Part shown: positions 6,570-12,414 of the stretch, piece by piece | How the letters are laid out: each line of letters begins with the position of its first letter | Numbering within the stretch: position 1 is the first letter of the stretch | DNA from: CAZWVR01 sp964637235 | GTDB taxonomy: Bacteria > Bacteroidota > Bacteroidia > Bacteroidales > S143-33 | NCBI GenBank assembly: GCA_964637235.1 | Contig: CAZWVR010000076.1 | Location: 1-12,414 of the forward strand | Length of the DNA: 12,414 nt | Direction of reading: 5' to 3' | Notes under the pieces: generated by a model | Database searches by the model: none | The model's input: only the letters and a program-made list of their open reading frames with translations | Told to the model about the DNA's origin: nothing | Position numbers and translations under genes: made by a program

Positions 6570-9314
6570 ATGAAACGCCTTTTTATTCTTTTTTTCAGTT
6601 TAGTAGCCTTTTACGGGCTTTTTGCACAAAATGCCACTGTAAAAGGACGTATCTTAGGAGCGGGTAAACCTTTAATAAAAGCACAGGTAAATTTTATCGG
6701 AGATAATAATGTATATCTTTCCACAGAAACAAACTTAGACGGAATTTTTGTATTTAAAAATGTACCTTCTGGGAATTATCAATTATATGTATCGGCAGAA
6801 GGTTATGAAGATTATTTTTCTGAAAACGAGATAAAAGTTTCAGAAAATAGCAATATTGATTTGGGTGATATAAATATGCAACCCTCTGCTGAACAAGCAG
6901 CAGAAGAAGAGCTGCCTGTGGTATCCGAGGAAGAATTATCCTCCTCGCAAGGTGAAGAAAATATTGTAGGTCTATTGCACGGTGCGCGTAATATTTTCCT
7001 TTCTGCGGCTGCATATAATCTCGGACAATTTAGATATCGTATTCGTGGCTATGACGGACGATACAGCGAAGTCCTCATAAACGGTATCACAATGAATAAT
7101 ATGGAAAACGGATATGCTTACTGGTCTAATTGGGGAGGATTAAACAACGTCACAAGGTATAAAGAACCTATCTTAGGACTTAATTTTGCTGATTATACTT
7201 TTGGTAATATTGGAGGCGAAACTAACATAACAATGCTACCTGCTTCTTTCCGCAAAGGAATAAGACTTACTTATTCCTCTACAAATAGAACCTACCGTAA
7301 TCGCGCTATGTTCACATATTCAACAGGTTTAATGAGTAATAACTGGGCACTGACTATATCCGGCTCATATCGCTGGGCAAAAGAAGGATATGTCCCCGGT
7401 ACTTTCTACGATGTTTGGGCTTACTATTTAGGTCTGGAAAAAAAACTGGGTAAACACGATATTATTCTCAACGTTTTTGGAGTACCATATAGAAGAGGAA
7501 AACAAGGTGCAGCTCTGCAAGAAGCTTATGACTTAGCAGGTACTCATTACTATAATCCTTATTGGGGCTATCAAAATGGCAAAAAAAGAAATAGCCGCAT
7601 AGCAAATTATCATAAACCAACATTGATATTAACCGACATTTTCAATTTAAGTGAAAAAACAAAAATTACAACCTCTTTTGCCGCAAGAGTAGGACGCGCT
7701 GGCTCCTCTGCTCTAAACTGGTATAATGCTCCTGACCCAAGACCTGACTATTATAGATATCTACCAAGCTATATAACTAATGAAGAAAGTGCACAAATTG
7801 TCGCTGATAGCTTTGCAAGTCCAAATTATGGACAAATAAACTGGGACGAATTATACGAAGCAAATAGAAATAGCACTGACATAATTTATGACGCCAATGG
7901 CATAAAGGGTAATATAGTAAAGGGACATAGAGCTCAGTATATCGTAGAAGAAAGACGTTTTGACCAGCGTTATTTTGCTTTCTCTTCATATCTAAATCAT
8001 CAAATTAACGACAACCTATCACTTGATGCTGGCATACAACTGCGTTATTTTAAAACAAAAAACTATAAAAAACTATTAGACTTATTGGGGGCTGATTTCT
8101 GGCTCGATATTGATAAATATGCAGAAAGAGAAGTTGCAGATATGGACTCAGCTCAAAACGACCTGGATCACCCAAACAGACTGGTTAAAGAAGGTGATAT
8201 TTTTGGATATAATTACGATGCAAACATAAGAGATGGAAAACTTTGGGCACAAACAACCTATGATATAAGTAAATTAACAATTGGGCTGGCAGCATTCGTC
8301 TCTTATACTATGTTCTGGCGTACAGGTCATATGCGTAATGGTAAGTTCCCAGAAAATTCCTATGGTAATTCGCCAAAACAAAAATTCTTTAATTATGGCT
8401 TAAAATCCAGTTTCACTTTTAAAATAAACGGTAGAAATTACATATTCGCTCACGGTGCATATTTAACACTTCCACCTACATTCAGAAATTCATATATTTC
8501 ACCCAGAACGCGCGATTTTACCGTAGATGGTCTAACATCTGAAAAAATTCTATCCGCTGATTTCGGATATACCCTTAGAGCTCCTAAAATAAAAGCAACA
8601 TTAGACCTATTTTATACACAATTTAAAAATCAAACACGTGTAGTAAGCTTTTACCACGATGGATATAGAAACTTTGTGAATTATGCTATGACTGGTATTG
8701 ATAAAGTCCATCAAGGTATTGAAGGTGCTATTGAAGCCAATGTATATGGCGGACTATGGCTCTATCTTGTAGGATCAAAAGGTTTCTATCAATATACTTC
8801 AAGACCAAAAGTAACTATTACAGTAGATAATACAGCAGAAGTGCTTGCACAGGATAAAACTGTTTATATTAAAAACTATTTCGTCGAAGGAACGCCACAA
8901 ACGGCATTATCCGCCGGATTTAGATATCGCTCTCCTAAATACTGGTTTTTTAGTGGAAATTTTAACTATATAGACGATAACTATTTATCATTCAATCCTG
9001 AACGTAGAACCTCAGACGCAGTAGCTTATATCCCACAAGGTTCAGAACAATGGTATAAAATTATTGCAGAAGAAAAATTACCTGCTGCATATACATTAGA
9101 CGCTTCTATCGGTAAATCTTGGAAAATTAAACACAAATACTACGTATTTGTTAGCCTAAATTTAAATAACATCCTGAACAATAAGAACATTATTACCGGA
9201 GGATATGAACAATTACGTTTTGATATGAGAACTAAGGACCCAGACAAATTTCCTCCTAAATATTACTATCTCTACGGAAGGCAATATTTCTTAAACCTTA
9301 TTTTAAGTTTCTAA
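6570..9314 (+). CDS. TonB-dependent outer-membrane receptor with N-terminal CarboxypepD_reg-like domain
   Basis: This 914-residue protein has a signal peptide (1-19, ending GLFA). A carboxypeptidase-regulatory-like beta domain follows (about 22-104; TVKGRILGAGKPLIKAQV, GIFVFKNVPSGNYQLYVSAEGYE). An acidic linker (107-130) contains LPVVS, a plausible TonB box. The plug domain spans about 131-225 (FRYRIRGYDGRYSEVLINGI, NMENGYAYWSNWGG, FGNIGGETNI). The rest is a 22-strand-type barrel of alternating aromatic and polar strands that ends in a terminal Phe (FLNLILSF), as expected of BAM substrates. Length is normal for the family. The chain is intact. The next gene is not SusD but a DUF5689 lipoprotein, so it is not a standard SusC/D glycan pair. 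Its substrate is unknown; the divergent secreted nuclease suggests nucleic-acid fragments or phosphate compounds, which is inference. Confidence 0.92.
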   Translation: MKRLFILFFSLVAFYGLFAQNATVKGRILGAGKPLIKAQVNFIGDNNVYLSTETNLDGIFVFKNVPSGNYQLYVSAEGYEDYFSENEIKVSENSNIDLGDINMQPSAEQAAEEELPVVSEEELSSSQGEENIVGLLHGARNIFLSAAAYNLGQFRYRIRGYDGRYSEVLINGITMNNMENGYAYWSNWGGLNNVTRYKEPILGLNFADYTFGNIGGETNITMLPASFRKGIRLTYSSTNRTYRNRAMFTYSTGLMSNNWALTISGSYRWAKEGYVPGTFYDVWAYYLGLEKKLGKHDIILNVFGVPYRRGKQGAALQEAYDLAGTHYYNPYWGYQNGKKRNSRIANYHKPTLILTDIFNLSEKTKITTSFAARVGRAGSSALNWYNAPDPRPDYYRYLPSYITNEESAQIVADSFASPNYGQINWDELYEANRNSTDIIYDANGIKGNIVKGHRAQYIVEERRFDQRYFAFSSYLNHQINDNLSLDAGIQLRYFKTKNYKKLLDLLGADFWLDIDKYAEREVADMDSAQNDLDHPNRLVKEGDIFGYNYDANIRDGKLWAQTTYDISKLTIGLAAFVSYTMFWRTGHMRNGKFPENSYGNSPKQKFFNYGLKSSFTFKINGRNYIFAHGAYLTLPPTFRNSYISPRTRDFTVDGLTSEKILSADFGYTLRAPKIKATLDLFYTQFKNQTRVVSFYHDGYRNFVNYAMTGIDKVHQGIEGAIEANVYGGLWLYLVGSKGFYQYTSRPKVTITVDNTAEVLAQDKTVYIKNYFVEGTPQTALSAGFRYRSPKYWFFSGNFNYIDDNYLSFNPERRTSDAVAYIPQGSEQWYKIIAEEKLPAAYTLDASIGKSWKIKHKYYVFVSLNLNNILNNKNIITGGYEQLRFDMRTKDPDKFPPKYYYLYGRQYFLNLILSF

Positions 9315-9352
9315 TTTTTAATTCTAAAACCAAAAAACTAAAATAAATAATT

Positions 9353-10648
9353 ATGAAAACAATAGTAAAAAGTTTCGTTTTATTGGGCTTAATAATAATA
9401 CTTTTGCCATCTTGTATAAACACAAAATTTGACGAGCCCCAATCAATTTGTAATCAAATTAACATCAAACCGAACATCTCAATAGCCGATTTAAAGGCAA
9501 AAATTGGCGGTAGAGATACAATGAAAATCACAGAAGACCTCATTATTGAAGGACGCGTTATCTCAACAGACCAATACGGCAATTTCTATAAAGAACTCTA
9601 TATTGAAGATTCAACTGGCGGAATCTCCATTATGCTTGACCTCTCGTATATGTTTACAAAATATCCTCTGGGACAAAAAATTTATGTAAAACTTAAAGAT
9701 TTGTATCTACAAAATGATGGCGGAGTAATAAAAATTGGAAATACTTATAATAGTTACGGTGTAATAAAAGTTGGACGCCTTCAAGGAGAAGCTTTTATTG
9801 ATCAACATATTATTAAAAGCTGTGATAATCAAGAAGTTAATCCTACAGTATTAACCATTCCTCAGGTAAATGACAATTATCTGGGTAGACTCGTAAAATT
9901 TAATAATGTTGAATTTTCTGAAAATGACTTAGGTCAAACTTGGGCTATCGGAAACGTAGATCCTCCTCAATCTGTCAACCATACTCTTGTTGATGCTGAT
10001 TTAAATCAACTTGTAGTCAGAACAAGTGGATATGCAGCATTTGCCAATGATACAATACCATCCGGAAGTGGGTATATTATCGGTATTCTGAGCAAATATA
10101 ATAACACTTATCAATTATACATTAGAACAAAAGAGGACGCTCAGATGAATAATCCAAGACTGAAACTCAATGTATTTCTGGCAAAAAATTTTGATGATCA
10201 AGATATATTCTCCGGAGGTTGGCAACAGAAAAAAGTATCCGGAAACGTCAACTGGGAAATTGGCACATATGGTGGAAGGCTTTATGGAAGCATCTCAAAT
10301 TATAGTAATGGGCAGCATTCTGCCTGTGAAACTTGGTACATATCTCCTAAATTAGACCTTTCTAACGCAACAAATCCTATATTAAACTTTAATAATGCTT
10401 GCAATTATAGTGGACCAGATTTAGTTGTAAAATATTCTACTGACTATGACGGAGTTTCAGACCCCTCCAGTGCAACTTGGACTAATCTTAATCCAACACT
10501 TTCAACAGGTGGCTGGACTTGGACTAATTCAGGAGACTTAGCCCTCCCAAAAGCTAAAAATGTATATATAGCCTTCGTCTATTACGGAAGTAATAATGAC
10601 GGTAAAACTTGGGAAATTGACGACATTTTCGTAAAAGAAAAACAATAA
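9353..10648 (+). CDS. DUF5689 lipoprotein with C-terminal choice-of-anchor-J-like domain
   Basis: This 431-residue protein is a lipoprotein by its signal peptide with lipobox LPSC (Cys21); the following INTKFDEP places acidic residues near the Cys. Residues about 38-265 resemble DUF5689, an OB-like beta domain: ISIADLKAKI, IIEGRVISTDQYGNFYKELYIED, GGISIML, then GQKIYVKLKDLYLQ and GYIIGILSKYNNTYQLYIRTKEDAQM. Residues about 272-431 look like a choice-of-anchor-J/cleaved-adhesin jelly roll: AKNFDDQ, WEIGTYGG, ACETWYISPKLDLS, VVKYSTDYDG, VYIAFVYYGSNNDGKTWEIDDIFV. The gene follows the TonB receptor after 38 nt with no terminator between, so they are probably co-transcribed, with the lipoprotein as the receptor's surface partner in place of SusD. 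The ligand cannot be read from the sequence. Confidence 0.85.
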   Translation: MKTIVKSFVLLGLIIILLPSCINTKFDEPQSICNQINIKPNISIADLKAKIGGRDTMKITEDLIIEGRVISTDQYGNFYKELYIEDSTGGISIMLDLSYMFTKYPLGQKIYVKLKDLYLQNDGGVIKIGNTYNSYGVIKVGRLQGEAFIDQHIIKSCDNQEVNPTVLTIPQVNDNYLGRLVKFNNVEFSENDLGQTWAIGNVDPPQSVNHTLVDADLNQLVVRTSGYAAFANDTIPSGSGYIIGILSKYNNTYQLYIRTKEDAQMNNPRLKLNVFLAKNFDDQDIFSGGWQQKKVSGNVNWEIGTYGGRLYGSISNYSNGQHSACETWYISPKLDLSNATNPILNFNNACNYSGPDLVVKYSTDYDGVSDPSSATWTNLNPTLSTGGWTWTNSGDLALPKAKNVYIAFVYYGSNNDGKTWEIDDIFVKEKQ

Positions 10649-10666
10649 ACTACCTCGTTTACTGCT

Positions 10667-10725
10667 AAACTGGCACCCTGCTCTATACACACAGACCACT
10701 ATTTAAGGGTGCCAGTTTTATTTTA
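10667..10725 (+). terminator. Hairpin terminator after the receptor-lipoprotein pair
   Basis: AAACTGGCACCCT (10667-10679) is a perfect 13-bp inverted match to AGGGTGCCAGTTT (10706-10718), followed by a T-rich run (TTTTATTTTAT, to 10725). It begins 18 nt after the lipoprotein stop codon. The 26-nt loop is long for an intrinsic terminator. The opposite strand has no T-run, so it acts in one direction. Confidence 0.82.
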
Positions 10726-10765
10726 TACAGAAATTCTCATCTTTATAACTAAATTATTAGAAAAA

Positions 10766-10798
10766 TTTGCTTTTTTAAGAAAAAAATGTCTATATTTG
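10766..10798 (+). promoter_or_regulatory. ffs: Promoter of the SRP RNA gene
   Basis: TTTG at 10766-10769 and TATATTTG at 10791-10798 are separated by 21 nt and match the Bacteroidota -33/-7 promoter exactly. Transcription would begin a few bases on, at the 5' end of the SRP RNA closing stem. This is the clearest promoter in the window and a reference for the others. Confidence 0.75.
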
Positions 10799-10801
10799 CA
10801 G

Positions 10802-10899
10802 AGGGTAAGTCTTGGACGACCAGCTCCTGCCGAATCCCCCAGGTCCGGGAGGAAGCAAGGGTAAGGTGGTTGAGCGGTCGGTTCAAGTAACTTACCCTT
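10802..10899 (+). ncRNA. ffs: Signal recognition particle RNA, small bacterial (4.5S) type
   Basis: This is a roughly 98-nt RNA. The 5' GGGTAAGT (10803-10810) pairs with ACTTACCC (10890-10897) to close a long hairpin. The apex carries the conserved SRP domain IV: AGGTCC, then a GNRA tetraloop GGGA (10847-10850), then GGAAGCA. This corresponds to E. coli AGGTCCGGAAGGAAGCA, where the loop is GGAA. The asymmetric loop that binds the Ffh M domain is recognisable. The RNA works with Ffh and FtsY to target signal-peptide proteins to the membrane. A T-run follows directly (10898-10903), so the closing stem probably doubles as the terminator. The exact ends may be off by 1-3 nt. Confidence 0.95.
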
Positions 10900-10907
10900 T
10901 TTTATTT
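10898..10907 (+). terminator. T-run terminating ffs
   Basis: The SRP RNA closing helix is followed at once by TTTTTTATTT, an intrinsic-terminator arrangement that uses the RNA's own stem. Confidence 0.55.
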
Positions 10908-10941
10908 TACGGTTTTTTTATACATTTGTATTTAGCCAAAA

Positions 10942-10962
10942 AATAAACATTGCTTGTTTATT
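10942..10962. repeat. Perfect 8-bp inverted repeat upstream of the transaldolase gene
   Basis: AATAAACA (10942-10949), 5-nt spacer, TGTTTATT (10955-10962). It lies 89 nt before the transaldolase start. It has no T-run, is AT-rich, and would make only a weak hairpin, so an operator for a dimeric regulator is the more likely reading, though chance is possible in such AT-rich DNA. The rest of 10908-11050 shows only an isolated -7-like TACATTTG at 10921-10928 with no -33 partner. Confidence 0.3.
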
Positions 10963-11050
10963 ATTCTTTTGTAAAAATGCTAAAACATTTATAGACGCTA
11001 CAATAGAGTCCTTTAAAAAAGAAATTTAGTCAACCTAAAAATATAAAACT

Positions 11051-11716
11051 ATGAAATTTTTCATTGACACTGCCAATCTTGACGAAATACGCGAAGCTGC
11101 CTCTCTGGGCATTCTTGACGGAGTTACTACTAATCCGTCCTTAGTTTCGCGTGAAGGTATTCACGGAAGAGACAATCTCCTGAAACATTACAAGGAAATC
11201 TGTAAAATAGTTCAAGGACCTGTAAGTGCAGAAGTTATTGCCACAGATTACGAAGGTATGATTAAAGAAGCCGAAGAATTAGCTGAATTGGATCCCCATA
11301 TAGTAGTTAAAATCCCTATGATAAAAGACGGGCTAAAAGCCATTCGCCATCTTTCCTCAAAAGGAATAAAAACAAATTGCACATTAGTATTTTCTCCCGG
11401 ACAGGCTATTTTAGCTGCAAAAGCAGGTGCTACTTATGTATCACCTTTCATCGGACGCTTAGATGATATCTCTTCCGATGGAATTGAACTGGTCAGAAAA
11501 ATTGTTGATATATATAACTATTACGGATTTCAAACAGAAGTTTTAGCTGCTTCAATACGCCATACACAACATATAATCCAATGTGCAGAAGTAGGTGCAG
11601 ATATCGTCACTGCTCCATTAAAAGCAATATTAGGACTACTAAAACACCCTTTAACAGACATAGGCTTACAAAAATTCCTTGACGACTATTATAAAACAGT
11701 GGAAAAGAAGCAATGA
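11051..11716 (+). CDS. tal: Transaldolase (small TalC/MipB-type)
   Basis: This 221-residue, full-length class I aldolase of the small transaldolase/F6P-aldolase family is a cytosolic TIM barrel. Family landmarks are FFIDTANLDEIREA (3-16), GVTTNPSLV (24-32), HIVVKIPM (83-90) with the Schiff-base Lys87, TNCTLVFSPGQA (108-119), YVSPFIGRLDD (129-139) and ADIVTAPL near the end. F133 sits where E. coli FSA has Tyr131 (APYVNRID). Phe at this place is typical of true transaldolases, so transfer of dihydroxyacetone between pentose-phosphate intermediates is favoured over fructose-6-phosphate cleavage. The ATG at 11051 fits the family N-terminus exactly. No Shine-Dalgarno sequence is seen. Its stop overlaps the engB start (ATGA), indicating translational coupling. 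Confidence 0.95.
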   Translation: MKFFIDTANLDEIREAASLGILDGVTTNPSLVSREGIHGRDNLLKHYKEICKIVQGPVSAEVIATDYEGMIKEAEELAELDPHIVVKIPMIKDGLKAIRHLSSKGIKTNCTLVFSPGQAILAAKAGATYVSPFIGRLDDISSDGIELVRKIVDIYNYYGFQTEVLAASIRHTQHIIQCAEVGADIVTAPLKAILGLLKHPLTDIGLQKFLDDYYKTVEKKQ

Positions 11717-12342
11717 AAATAAAAACTGCTAAATACCTAAAAAGTTGCTTCTCATATAAAGAATGCCCTAAGCCTATAAAACCAGAATTTGCTTTTACTG
11801 GGCGTTCAAATGTCGGAAAATCATCTTTGATAAATATGCTTGTTAATGTTAAAAACTTAGCTCATACTTCGTCTAAACCCGGAAAAACTAAAACCATAAA
11901 TTTTTTTTCAATAAACGACAGATGGTTCCTAGTTGATCTCCCGGGGTATGGGTATGCCAAGCTCAATAAAGACAAAAAGAAATTTTTCGGCAAGCTTATT
12001 ACTGAATATCTGCTAAATAGACCAAATTTACTATATATTTTCGTCTTAGTGGACTCAACAATAGAGCCTCAACAAAAAGATTTAAATTTTATGTACAATC
12101 TTACAGAAGCAGGCTTGCCATTTGCAATAATTTTTACAAAAACTGACAAAATAACTGCAAATAAGCTCAATCAATTTTTATCAAAGTTTAAAAAACAATT
12201 TTTGGAAATCTGGGAGCAAATGCCGCCGTATTTTACAACCTCAGCAATAAAAAACATAGGAAGAGAAGAAATCCTAAACTTTATATCAGAAACGATAGAC
12301 AAATATTGGGACAATAAAAAAATTATTCCGAATTTATATTAG
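11713..12342 (+). CDS. engB: Ribosome-biogenesis GTPase EngB (YsxC/YihA)
   Basis: This 209-residue protein is close to the usual length for the family. All the GTPase motifs are visible: G1 GRSNVGKSS (30-38), G2 region with PGKTKTINFF (56-65, Thr61), G3 DLPGYGYA (75-82), G4 TKTDK (142-146) and G5 TSA (176-178). The GRSNVGKSSL and DLPGYGYAK signatures are specific to EngB, which acts in late assembly of the large ribosomal subunit and is usually essential. It overlaps the transaldolase gene by 4 nt. The C-terminus (YWDNKKIIPNLY) ends normally, and its TAG stop merges with the GC-rich block that follows. Confidence 0.96.
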   Translation: MKIKTAKYLKSCFSYKECPKPIKPEFAFTGRSNVGKSSLINMLVNVKNLAHTSSKPGKTKTINFFSINDRWFLVDLPGYGYAKLNKDKKKFFGKLITEYLLNRPNLLYIFVLVDSTIEPQQKDLNFMYNLTEAGLPFAIIFTKTDKITANKLNQFLSKFKKQFLEIWEQMPPYFTTSAIKNIGREEILNFISETIDKYWDNKKIIPNLY

Positions 12343-12414
12343 GGCGTTCCCGCCGCCGACGCGATGGCTACACTGCGGCGGTCGGGTGCTTCGCTTATAT
12401 TCGGCACTTGCTCG
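12342..12414. repeat. Edge of a GC-rich, probably interspersed repeat
   Basis: From the last base of the engB stop codon to the window end, about two thirds of the bases are G or C (48 of 72 by hand count from 12343), against an AT-rich background. CCGCCGC (12350-12356) can pair with GCGGCGG (12375-12381) across an 18-nt loop, and CCGAC (12356-12360) with GTCGG (12381-12385) is an alternative. The opening GGGCGTTCCC and the later CGGTCGGG and CGGCACTTGCTCG resemble, from memory, GC-rich intergenic REP-like repeats scattered through Bacteroidota genomes. No ORF is visible. The right end is outside the window. Confidence 0.55.

Noticed and set aside
6754..7014. Minus-strand 86-codon ORF inside the TonB receptor
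   Set aside because: It is antisense to the conserved regulatory-like and plug domains, with no signal or motif of its own.
9353..10648. SusD-like lipoprotein after the TonB receptor
   Set aside because: The position fits, but the sequence is beta-rich with DUF5689 and anchor-J-type features and shows no TPR-like helical SusD pattern.
10802..10899. tRNA or tmRNA
   Set aside because: There is no cloverleaf or CCA end; the AGGTCC-GGGA-GGAAGCA apex is diagnostic of SRP RNA.
10921..10928. Promoter for tal from TACATTTG
   Set aside because: The -7 match is exact, but no TTG lies at the right distance upstream, so it is not listed as a feature.
1..12414. CRISPR array, prophage, integrase or transposase
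   Set aside because: No regularly spaced repeats and no phage, recombinase or transposase motifs were seen on either strand.

Overview
The window looks like a chromosomal piece of an AT-rich member of the Bacteroidota, probably Bacteroidales-like. Four things support this. There is a T9SS type-B (gliding-motility-associated) C-terminal sorting domain. There is a TonB-dependent receptor with an N-terminal carboxypeptidase-regulatory-like domain, paired with a DUF5689 lipoprotein. Shine-Dalgarno sequences are almost absent before the start codons. Promoter-like sites fit the Bacteroidota consensus (TTG or TTTG, about 19-23 nt, then TAnnTTTG), best seen in front of the SRP RNA gene. Apart from the last ~70 bases, nothing suggests recent horizontal transfer.

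Layout. Positions 1-105 (minus) hold the N-terminus of a lipoprotein gene that runs off the left edge. A divergent intergenic region then leads to a two-gene plus-strand unit (381-4199): a large secreted multidomain protein carrying a T9SS sorting signal, and a periplasmic TPR protein. Its 3' end overlaps, convergently by 12 bp, a three-gene minus-strand operon (6490-4188). That operon encodes a secreted EEP-fold nuclease/phosphatase, a SiaB-like GHKL kinase and a Crp/Fnr regulator, with 7-nt and 1-nt gaps. Divergent from it, across 79 bp, is a plus-strand pair (6570-10648): a TonB-dependent outer-membrane receptor and a DUF5689/choice-of-anchor-J lipoprotein, closed by a hairpin terminator. 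Next come the SRP RNA gene (ffs, about 10802-10899) and an overlapping housekeeping pair, a transaldolase (11051-11716) and the ribosome-assembly GTPase EngB (11713-12342). The window ends in a GC-rich block (about two thirds G+C against an AT-rich background) that starts on the engB stop codon and looks like the edge of an interspersed repeat.

How the genes may work together. The strongest candidate for an uncommon system is the divergent locus 4188-10648. A secreted metal-dependent phosphodiesterase or nuclease, a TonB-dependent importer and a surface lipoprotein with a probable OB-like fold could together degrade and take up nucleic acid or another phosphodiester polymer. The SiaB-like kinase and the Crp/Fnr protein would supply regulation from the same operon as the nuclease. 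This is an inference from domains and gene order; the substrate cannot be read from the sequence.
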